Below are positions 1-4,465 of a stretch of DNA of 6,428 nucleotides, one piece after another. Source of the stretch: an uncultured Eubacteriales bacterium (GTDB lineage Bacteria > Bacillota > Clostridia > Oscillospirales > Oscillospiraceae). The stretch spans positions 1 to 6,428 of the forward strand of contig CAUGSS010000065.1 of the NCBI GenBank assembly GCA_959602365.1. Reading direction: 5' to 3'. The notes below the pieces were generated by a model that had not been told where the DNA came from, ran no database searches, and saw only the letters and a list, made by a program, of their open reading frames with translations. Numbering within the stretch: position 1 is the stretch's first letter; every line of letters begins with the position of its first letter. Made by a program: the position numbers and the translations under genes.

Positions 1-26
1 GCCGCATCTTTTTTATGCACCACATG

Positions 27-55
27 TTGACAGACCCTTGGATTTATGGTAGAGT
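27..55 (+). promoter_or_regulatory. Sigma-A type promoter of the ZTP riboswitch-OFA transporter unit
   Basis: A perfect -35 TTGACA (27-32) lies 17 bp upstream of a -10 TAGAGT (50-55, four of six consensus positions). The expected transcription start is about 61-63, which is where the first riboswitch helix begins (62). That agreement supports the call. The promoter gives a leader of about 140 nt ahead of the transporter start codon. Confidence 0.75.
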
Positions 56-61
56 ACTATC

Positions 62-147
62 ATCTTCTCCGCTGACGGATGATGTGGTGAACCACAGTGT
101 GGAGAAGATCTGCGGCAGCTTCCGCAGCAGAGCCGACCGTCTGGGCA
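62..147 (+). ncRNA. ZTP (pfl motif) riboswitch aptamer
   Basis: Recognised by eye as the ZMP/ZTP-sensing pfl motif. P1 is a perfect 9-bp helix, ATCTTCTCC (62-70) with GGAGAAGAT (101-109). Inside it lie the conserved CTGACGGAT (72-80) and P2, TGTGG (83-87) with CCACA (92-96) closed by a TGAA loop, followed by a GTGTGGAG segment. A variable 6-bp linker hairpin (110-115 with 122-127) joins it to the second subdomain, GCCGACCGTCTGGGCA (132-147), which matches the family's signature GACCGCCTGGGCA with one change. P3 is GCC (132-134) with GGC (144-146). The family pseudoknot is present as GACGG (74-78) with CCGTC (137-141). Both strands differ from the usual GGCGG/CCGCC in a compensating way, which is strong evidence for a functional fold. 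Known members bind ZMP/ZTP, which accumulate when 10-formyl-tetrahydrofolate is limiting, and switch on purine and one-carbon genes. A covariance-model hit to the Rfam pfl/ZTP family would confirm it. Confidence 0.93.
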
Positions 148-183
148 ATGTCGTTTTTCTTGCGACATTGCCCTTTTATTTTT
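143..183 (+). terminator. Riboswitch expression platform: intrinsic terminator
   Basis: A perfect 11-bp stem, GGGCAATGTCG (143-153) with CGACATTGCCC (163-173), has a 9-nt loop and is followed by TTTTATTTTT (174-183). The first four bases of the 5' arm (GGGC, 143-146) are also the 3' side of aptamer helix P3, so the ligand-bound aptamer and the terminator cannot form together. This predicts termination without ligand and read-through with ZMP/ZTP. The ribosome binding site begins only 2 nt after the T-tract. Confidence 0.92.
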
Positions 184-202
184 GGGAGAGGAGACAAGAG
201 AG

Positions 203-1456
203 ATGAACTGGATGGAAAACAAATGGATGCGCGCCGCCGTGCCCGCCCTGCTGATTCACTGCTCCATCGGAACCGTTTACTGCTGGTCCACCTTTAAGGA
301 GGCCATTGCCCAGCACATCGGCATGAGCACCTTCAGCGTTGGCTGGGCCTTTTCCCTGGCCATCTTTTTCCTGGGCATGTCCGCCGCCTTTGCCGGGCGC
401 ATGGTGGAGCGGGACATCCACCGCTCCTCCCTGCTCTCCTGTATCTGCTTCACCGCCGGCATGATCGGCACCGGAGTGTGCATCCAGTTCGCCAGCGGCG
501 TGGCCGCCCTGGTGGGCATTTTCATCTGCTACGGCTGCATCATGGGCATCGGGCTGGGCATCGGCTACCTGACCCCGGTGAAAACCCTGATGCTGTGGTT
601 TGAGGGGCAGAAGGGGCTGGCCACCGGCATCTCCATCATGGGCTTCGGCCTGGCCAAGGCCATCGCCACCCCCATCATGGAGCTGATCCAGTCCCGGCTG
701 GGCATCGCCCAGATGTTCTACATCCTGGGCGGGGTGTACTTCGTGATGATGATGCTGGGCCACTTCCTGCTGAAAAAGCCCGAGGGCTGGGTGGAGCCCC
801 AGGACAGCCGGGACAGCTTCCGGCCCCTGGAGATGTTCCGGGACAAGACCTTCCTGGGCATCTGGCTGATGTTCTTCCTGAATATCCACTGCGGGCTGGC
901 CCTGATTACCTATGAAAAGCAGATCCTGTCCACCGCCTTCGCCGGAGGCGCCGCCCTGGCCGCCGTCATCAGCGTCGTGCCCTCGGTGACCGCCGCCTTC
1001 AACGCCCTGGGCCGCATCGGCTTCTCCACCCTGTCCGACCGGATGCGGGACCGGAACACGGTCTACAAGATCATCTTCATCTCCTGCATCGCCGTCACCG
1101 CCCTGGGCTCGGCCACCTTCGCCATCTCCAGAGGTCCCACCTCCGCCCTCTTCGGGGTGATTGTGGTGGCCCTGCTCATCGTCGTCAACGCGGGCTACGG
1201 CGGCGGCTTTTCCACCCTGCCCGCCCTGCTCTCCTCCCGGTTCGGCATGGAGCGCATCAGCAAAATCCACGGCCTGGCCCTGTCCGCTTGGGCCTTCGCC
1301 GGGCTGACCGGCAACAACATGTCCGAGCTGATCCTCTCCCTCTCCGGGCGCACCTACGACTATGTGCTGATCGCCACATTGGTTCTCTACGCCGTGGCCC
1401 TGGTGATCTGCCTGACCATGGTCAGCGGCAAAAAAGCCGCCAAACCGGCGGGCTGA
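203..1456 (+). CDS. OFA family (oxalate/formate-type) MFS transporter under ZTP riboswitch control
   Basis: A 417-residue, very hydrophobic integral membrane protein with about 12 transmembrane segments, typical of the major facilitator superfamily. Motifs resemble the OFA family: HCSIGTVYCWSTF in TM1 (about 19-31), YLTPVKTLMLWF then KGLATGISIMGFG (about 122-149), a charged GRIGFSTLSDRMRDR loop between the two halves of the C-terminal domain (about 270-284), GGFSTLPALLSSRFG (about 334-348) and WAFAGLTGN (about 363-371). Known OFA members exchange or take up small carboxylates such as oxalate and formate. The substrate here cannot be read from sequence, and I could not confidently place the basic substrate-binding residues described for OxlT. 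Start choice: ATG at 203, preceded by GGAGAGGAG (185-193) at 9 nt. A TTG at 182 would extend the frame by 7 residues but would lie inside the terminator T-tract and ahead of the ribosome binding site. The gene stands alone, preceded by the riboswitch and ended by the bidirectional terminator. Riboswitch control links it to folate, formate or purine supply (inference). Confidence 0.88.
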   Translation: MNWMENKWMRAAVPALLIHCSIGTVYCWSTFKEAIAQHIGMSTFSVGWAFSLAIFFLGMSAAFAGRMVERDIHRSSLLSCICFTAGMIGTGVCIQFASGVAALVGIFICYGCIMGIGLGIGYLTPVKTLMLWFEGQKGLATGISIMGFGLAKAIATPIMELIQSRLGIAQMFYILGGVYFVMMMLGHFLLKKPEGWVEPQDSRDSFRPLEMFRDKTFLGIWLMFFLNIHCGLALITYEKQILSTAFAGGAALAAVISVVPSVTAAFNALGRIGFSTLSDRMRDRNTVYKIIFISCIAVTALGSATFAISRGPTSALFGVIVVALLIVVNAGYGGGFSTLPALLSSRFGMERISKIHGLALSAWAFAGLTGNNMSELILSLSGRTYDYVLIATLVLYAVALVICLTMVSGKKAAKPAG

Positions 1457-1498
1457 CACCGGCAGCGCCCCAAATGGGACGGTTGCAAAAAGTATTTC

Positions 1499-1582
1499 TG
1501 TCATTCTGAGCCCCCAGGGGCGAAGAATCTGTTCACAGGAACAAATACAGGAAAAGGTCCTTCGCCGGCGCCCGGGATGACA
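1499..1582. repeat. MITE-like imperfect inverted repeat, TGTCAT...ATGACA
   Basis: An 84-bp intergenic element begins TGTCATTCTGAGC (1499-1511) and ends GCCCGGGATGACA (1570-1582), the two ends being imperfect inverted copies. Each arm also carries GGCGAAG (1519-1525) or its complement CTTCGCC (1560-1566). The terminal six bases are perfectly inverted, and further in the pairing relies on mismatches and G-U pairs. No coding frame fits. Repeats starting TGTCATTCTGAG...CGAAGAATC are, from general knowledge, scattered between genes in gut Firmicutes. Membership of a genome-wide family is inferred from that resemblance, since only one copy is visible here. Confidence 0.6.
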
Positions 1583-1623
1583 AAAGGCGGGGCTGCTGCA
1601 AACACTGCAGCAGCCCCGCTTTT
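1582..1623. terminator. Bidirectional intrinsic terminator between convergent genes
   Basis: A perfect 14-bp stem, GCGGGGCTGCTGCA (1587-1600) with TGCAGCAGCCCCGC (1606-1619), has a 5-nt AACAC loop. TTTT follows on the + strand (1620-1623) and AAAA precedes it (1582-1585), giving a U-run on the - strand too. It therefore serves both the transporter (+) and the adenosyltransferase (-). The + strand T-run overlaps the stop codon of the - strand gene. Confidence 0.93.
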
Positions 1624-2131
1624 AGTACTCTATGCCCTCCCGGGCCAGGATGCCCCGGTCGTAGGGATGGCGTTCCGACTGAAAGCAGGTGATGTAGTCC
1701 GCCCGTTCCAACAGCTCCGGCGGGGCCTGCCGGCCGGTCAGCACCGCCTCACATCCCTCGGGCAGCCCGTCCAGCCATTCCAGCACCGCCTCCAGGGACA
1801 GGATATCCGTCTCAACGGCCCCCAGCACTTCGTCCAGGATGACCACTCCCTCCTGCTCCGCCAGGGTGGCCGCGTCCCGGAGCAGCCGGGCGGAGGCCTC
1901 CTCACACTCGGCGCGCTCCACCACGTCCATCTGCGGGACAAAGGACAGCCGTTCCGGCAGCGGCAGCAGCAGCACATGGGGCACATATTCCATACTTCTG
2001 CGCTCACCGGAGTCCTCTGTTTTCAAAAACTGGGCGATCACCACCCGGCGTCCCCGCCCTGCGGCCCGGAGGGCCTGGCCAAAGGCGGCGGTGGTCTTGC
2101 CCTTGCCAGGGCCGTAATAGAGCTGTATCAT
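1622..2131 (-). CDS. cobO: Cob(I)alamin (corrinoid) adenosyltransferase, CobA/CobO/BtuR family
   Basis: A 169-residue cytoplasmic enzyme that transfers the 5'-deoxyadenosyl group of ATP to the cobalt of reduced corrinoids, making adenosylcobalamin or adenosylcobyrinic acid a,c-diamide. Seen in the sequence: the family's P-loop GPGKGKTT at residues 7-14, a QFLK motif (34-37), the Walker B-like VVILDEV (96-102), TGRQAPPEL with the following AD (132-145), and the typical C-terminal HPYDRGILAREGIEY (155-169). The N-terminus begins almost directly at the P-loop, shorter than in E. coli BtuR but normal for Firmicute and archaeal-type members. The ATG at 2131 is preceded by GAGGTGG at about 6 nt. 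No other cobalamin gene and no cobalamin riboswitch is in the window, so it may serve corrinoid salvage as well as de novo synthesis. It lies downstream of yaaL-bofA on the same strand but has its own promoter-like sequence in the 84-bp gap. Confidence 0.93.
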   Translation of the reverse strand: MIQLYYGPGKGKTTAAFGQALRAAGRGRRVVIAQFLKTEDSGERRSMEYVPHVLLLPLPERLSFVPQMDVVERAECEEASARLLRDAATLAEQEGVVILDEVLGAVETDILSLEAVLEWLDGLPEGCEAVLTGRQAPPELLERADYITCFQSERHPYDRGILAREGIEY

Positions 2132-2163
2132 GCGCCCACCTCTTCCCGGAATGATTTCACCTT

Positions 2164-2192
2164 ATTATAATCATTCCCCCGGGGAAAAGCAA
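2164..2192 (-). promoter_or_regulatory. Candidate promoter of the corrinoid adenosyltransferase gene
   Basis: On the - strand a perfect -10 TATAAT (2169-2164) is preceded at 17 bp by TTGCTT (2192-2187), a weak -35 matching three consensus positions. Predicted start is about 2157, leaving a short leader of about 25 nt with no room for a riboswitch. The spacer holds an inverted repeat, TTCCCC-C-GGGGAA (2174-2186). The rest of the gap between bofA and this gene holds no convincing terminator, so read-through from bofA is also possible. Confidence 0.55.
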
Positions 2193-2215
2193 TGCGGCCT
2201 GTCCGAAAACCGGCC

Positions 2216-2482
2216 TCAGCCCGTCACCAGACTCAGCGCCCAGAGCAGCCCCAGTCCGGGCAGCCCCAGCACCCCCAGCACCAGGGCATTGACCAGATTG
2301 ACCCCCAGATGGAGCCCGGTAAAACCGGAACAGAGGGAGAGCACTGCCAGCACGCCGCCTCCCAGGGCGGTCCGTCCGGCCAGCCGCAGCGCCCCCCAGA
2401 GCCATTTCCGGAACAGGATGACCGCCAGCGCGGCGGCGGAGAGCACGCTGACCAGGACCTGGACGTCCACCCCTCCCGTCAT
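2216..2482 (-). CDS. bofA: Pro-sigma-K processing inhibitor BofA family protein
   Basis: An 88-residue membrane protein with about three hydrophobic segments (residues 8-24, 38-54, 62-85). The family-defining C-terminal stretch GVNLVNALVLGVLGLPG (60-76), followed by LGLL, matches BofA, and the length matches B. subtilis BofA (87). In Bacillus, BofA sits in the forespore outer membrane with SpoIVFA and holds the protease SpoIVFB inactive, delaying pro-sigma-K cleavage until the forespore checkpoint is passed. Whether that role holds in this organism is inference, as many clostridial relatives handle sigma-K differently. The start codon overlaps the yaaL stop as ATGA (2482-2479), and a GAGGTGAGG ribosome binding site lies inside the end of yaaL, so the two are translationally coupled. 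It marks the host as a spore-former or a descendant of one. Confidence 0.9.
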   Translation of the reverse strand: MTGGVDVQVLVSVLSAAALAVILFRKWLWGALRLAGRTALGGGVLAVLSLCSGFTGLHLGVNLVNALVLGVLGLPGLGLLWALSLVTG

Positions 2483-2739
2483 GTCCTCACCTCATCCTTC
2501 TCCGGCTCCGGCGCCCCCAGCGCCTTGCGGCGCTTGAGCAGATAGGCGTAGTGCGCCTGCTGGGCGTTGATCTCATAGACCCAGGCCTCGATCAGATCCG
2601 GATCGCTGACCAGGTTAAAGGCGTCATAGGCCTGTTTGATCCGCCGGCTGGTCTCACAGAGCTCCCGCTCCAGCAGCCATACCTCGCCCGGCTCCTGCCC
2701 GCCGGAGCGGCGGCGGATACGTTCCCGTTTCTCTGCCAC
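2479..2739 (-). CDS. yaaL: YaaL-like DUF2508 family protein
   Basis: An 86-residue small, charged, probably cytoplasmic and helical protein of unknown function. The recognisable core is AYDAFNLVSDPDLIEAWVYE (37-56) and NAQQAHYAYLLKRRK (58-72), the pattern of the DUF2508/YaaL family. In B. subtilis yaaL lies directly before bofA, and the same pairing here supports both calls. Start choice: GTG at 2739-2737, preceded by a strong AGGAGGT (2753-2747) at 7 nt. The same frame is open upstream to an ATG at 2838, but those 33 extra residues have no ribosome binding site, lie in non-coding-looking sequence and would exceed the family length. A TATATT at 2790-2785 (- strand) could be a -10 element but has no good -35. 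Whether a sporulation sigma factor reads it cannot be told from sequence alone. Confidence 0.87.
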   Translation of the reverse strand: MAEKRERIRRRSGGQEPGEVWLLERELCETSRRIKQAYDAFNLVSDPDLIEAWVYEINAQQAHYAYLLKRRKALGAPEPEKDEVRT

Positions 2740-2849
2740 TGCTGCGACCTCCTCTCCATTGGATTCTATTGGAAAGTCTGGACAAATATACCGGAAAACA
2801 AACGTGCCGGGCCGCATCTTTTTTGCAGCACAGGCCATACTAGCTCCGT

Positions 2850-2930
2850 ACAGCGACAGATGCCGCTGTGGAATAAAGCCGTTCGCGGACGGCGCAGGCG
2901 GAGAGGCGGATTTTGCAGCGCCTCTCCGCC
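2850..2930. other. Three consecutive hairpins in the yaaL-folC divergent intergenic region
   Basis: The 263-bp gap between the yaaL and folC start codons contains no gene. It holds three adjacent inverted repeats: ACAGCG (2850-2855) with CGCTGT (2864-2869), GCCGT (2878-2882) with ACGGC (2889-2893), and a perfect 12-bp stem GGCGGAGAGGCG (2897-2908) with CGCCTCTCCGCC (2919-2930) around a 10-nt loop. The last stem is followed on the + strand by GGTTGTCTTGTATT, which is T-rich but not a clean U-run, so it is at best a poor terminator. I do not recognise an RNA family. It could be a structured yaaL leader, a small RNA, or a barrier shielding the folC promoter. Confidence 0.5.
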
Positions 2931-2937
2931 GGTTGTC

Positions 2938-2966
2938 TTGTATTAGATGACAATATGTAGTATAAT
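2938..2966 (+). promoter_or_regulatory. Candidate folC promoter
   Basis: A perfect -10 TATAAT (2961-2966) stands 17 bp after TTGTAT (2938-2943), which keeps the TTG of the -35. The local sequence turns sharply AT-rich (2933-2980) in an otherwise GC-rich region, as expected of a promoter. Predicted start is about 2973, giving a leader of about 30 nt before the ATG at 3003. Confidence 0.65.
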
Positions 2967-3002
2967 TATTTGGTTAAATTGCTGGGAAGGACTTTCTTTG
3001 TC

Positions 3003-4274
3003 ATGAGTTACGAATCCACCTTAGATTACATACATTCCGTCCAGTGGCGGGGACAGAAGCCGGGGCTGGAGCGCATCCGGACCCTCCTGGCCCACCTGGG
3101 CCACCCGGAGGAAGGGCTGAAGTTTGTCCATATCGGGGGCACCAACGGCAAGGGCAGCACCGCCGCCCTGATGGACAGCGTGCTCCGGGCGGCGGGCTAC
3201 CGCACCGGGCTGTATACCTCCCCCTTTCTGAACCGGTTCAATGAACGCATCCGGGTGGACGGCCGGGAGATTTCCGACGAGGCCCTGGAGGAGATCGTAG
3301 ACGAGTTGCGGCCCTTTGCCGACGCCATGGAGGATCTGCCCTCGGAATTTGAGCTGGTCACCGCTGTGGCCATGGTCTACTTCCAGCGCCAGGGCTGCGA
3401 CATCGTGGTGCTGGAGGTGGGTATGGGAGGCGAGTTCGACGCCACCAACGTCATCCCCTGCCCCGAAGTGGCGGTACTGACCTCCATCGGACTGGACCAC
3501 ACCGCGGTGCTGGGCCCCACGGTGGCCGACATCGCCCGCACCAAATCCGGCATCATCAAGGAGGGGGGCGACGTGGTCAGCTACGGCCATCTGCCCGAGG
3601 CGGACGCCGAGATCGAGGCCGCCTGCCGGCGCAGTCACGCCAGACTCTGGCCGGTGGATTTTGACCTGCTGACATCCAGAGCGGTAACCCTGGAGGGCCG
3701 CACCTTTGACTACGGCCCTTTGAAAGAGCTGAAAATCCCTCTGCTGGCCAACTACCAGCCCAAAAACGCGGCGGTGGCCGTCACTGCCCTCAGCGTATTG
3801 GCCCACAAAGGCTGGCATATCACCGAACAGCATATCCGGGCGGGCTTTGCCGCCGTCCAGTGGCCCGGCCGCTTTGAGGTGCTGGGCAATCATCCGGTCT
3901 TTCTGCTGGACGGCAGCCACAACCCCCAGGGCATCGCCGCCACAGCGGACAGCCTCCGGGAGCTCTTCCCGGAACAGAAATTTGTCTTTTTGCTCTCCAT
4001 TATGGCGGACAAGGATGTGGACACCATGCTGTCCACCCTGGCCCCCCTGGCACAGCAGTGCTTTACCGTGGCCGCCGACAATCCCCGCGCCACCCCGCCG
4101 GCGGTTCTGGCGGAGAAACTGCAGGAACTGGGCTGCCAGGCGGAGAGCTGCGCCTCCATTCCGGAGGCGGTGGCCGCAGCCCAGGGGGCGGCGGGCTATG
4201 ACGGGCGGGTCTGCGCCCTTGGCACGCTCTATTTCTCCGGAGACGTGCGCCGGGCCTTTTTCCGCTCCCTCTGA
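3003..4274 (+). CDS. folC: Bifunctional folylpolyglutamate synthase / dihydrofolate synthase
   Basis: A 423-residue cytoplasmic Mur-ligase-family enzyme that adds glutamate to folates with ATP hydrolysis, retaining and activating them in the cell. Many bacterial FolC proteins also make dihydrofolate from dihydropteroate, and sequence alone does not show whether this one does both. Motifs in order: YIHSVQWRGQKPGLERI (about 9-25), P-loop GGTNGKGS (45-52), TSPF (72-75), EVGMGGEFDATN (138-149), GLDHT (163-167), NYQPKNAA (250-257), GRFE (289-292), DGSHNP (303-308), IMADKD (333-338), NPRATPP (360-366) and GTLYFSGDVR (407-416). Length is normal and no key motif is broken. The ATG at 3003 follows GGGAAGGA (2984-2991) by 11 nt, a slightly long spacing. 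An in-frame TTG at 2970 would overlap the promoter and is rejected. It is transcribed alone, ended by a strong terminator, and is the window's second folate-linked locus besides the riboswitch. Confidence 0.96.
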   Translation: MSYESTLDYIHSVQWRGQKPGLERIRTLLAHLGHPEEGLKFVHIGGTNGKGSTAALMDSVLRAAGYRTGLYTSPFLNRFNERIRVDGREISDEALEEIVDELRPFADAMEDLPSEFELVTAVAMVYFQRQGCDIVVLEVGMGGEFDATNVIPCPEVAVLTSIGLDHTAVLGPTVADIARTKSGIIKEGGDVVSYGHLPEADAEIEAACRRSHARLWPVDFDLLTSRAVTLEGRTFDYGPLKELKIPLLANYQPKNAAVAVTALSVLAHKGWHITEQHIRAGFAAVQWPGRFEVLGNHPVFLLDGSHNPQGIAATADSLRELFPEQKFVFLLSIMADKDVDTMLSTLAPLAQQCFTVAADNPRATPPAVLAEKLQELGCQAESCASIPEAVAAAQGAAGYDGRVCALGTLYFSGDVRRAFFRSL

Positions 4275-4300
4275 ATGATAACCTTTCAGCTGGCATTCCA

Positions 4301-4332
4301 AGCGGCGGTCTGAAAACAGGCCGCCGCTTTTT
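4301..4332 (+). terminator. Intrinsic terminator after folC
   Basis: AGCGGCGG (4301-4308) pairs perfectly with CCGCCGCT (4321-4328). The stem continues inward through a T-G wobble and CTG/CAG to an AAAA loop (4313-4316), 12 pairs in all, with TTTTT at 4328-4332. It lies 26 bp after the folC stop and about 40 bp before the heat-shock promoter, insulating the two units. Confidence 0.93.
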
Positions 4333-4372
4333 GGCGCTCTGCATCTTCACAAACAATTTACATTTCCGTCTA

Positions 4373-4401
4373 TTGACATCTTTGGGGGCTGGTGCTATAG
4401 T
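4373..4401 (+). promoter_or_regulatory. Strong sigma-A promoter of the hrcA-grpE-dnaK operon
   Basis: A perfect -35 TTGACA (4373-4378), a 17-bp spacer and -10 TATAGT (4396-4401, five of six) with an extended -10 TGC (4393-4395). The predicted start is about 4408, inside the CIRCE operator, so bound HrcA would block RNA polymerase. A near-consensus housekeeping promoter plus CIRCE is the standard class I heat-shock arrangement. Confidence 0.9.
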
Positions 4402-4405
4402 TACG

Positions 4406-4432
4406 TTAGCACTCAAGGAAAAGGAGTGCTAA
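4406..4432 (+). promoter_or_regulatory. CIRCE operator (HrcA binding site)
   Basis: TTAGCACTC (4406-4414), a 9-nt spacer and GAGTGCTAA (4424-4432) match the CIRCE consensus at every position. HrcA, encoded 33 bp downstream, binds this inverted repeat and represses the operon in the absence of stress. In the family, GroEL is needed to keep HrcA active, so titration of the chaperonin by unfolded protein relieves repression. Confidence 0.98.
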
Positions 4433-4465
4433 ACCTAAGGCGAGTACAAGGGGAGGTGCAGAACC

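Noticed and set aside
1..14. GCCGCATCTTTTTT repeated at 2811-2824 with partly similar sequence after it
   Set aside because: A 14-base match in 6.4 kb is only mildly unlikely, the following similarity is gapped and short, and the two sites share no genomic context. The window edge also hides what precedes the first copy.
182..202. TTG start 7 codons upstream for the transporter
   Set aside because: It lies in the terminator T-tract and upstream of the GGAGAGGAG ribosome binding site, which is correctly spaced for ATG at 203.
176..1504. 442-codon open frame on the - strand opposite the transporter (and 424-552 codon antisense frames opposite folC and hrcA-grpE)
   Set aside because: Products are dominated by Gly, His, Gln and Ala runs with no family motifs. 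They arise because GC-rich codon bias on the real + strand genes leaves few stops in the opposite frame.
2190..2220. Terminator after bofA on the - strand
   Set aside because: Only 3-4 bp self-complementary GGCC/CCGG stretches are present, without a U-run directly after a stem.
2740..2838. N-terminal extension of YaaL from an ATG at 2838
   Set aside because: No ribosome binding site, sequence unlike the family, and an AGGAGGT-GTG start is present further in.
2740..2969. tRNA, THF riboswitch, T-box or SRP RNA in the yaaL-folC gap
   Set aside because: I compared it by eye with the conserved cores of these families and found none; only generic hairpins are visible.
2970..3002. TTG start 11 codons upstream for folC
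   Set aside because: It would be upstream of the predicted transcription start and has no ribosome binding site; the family N-terminus aligns from the ATG at 3003.
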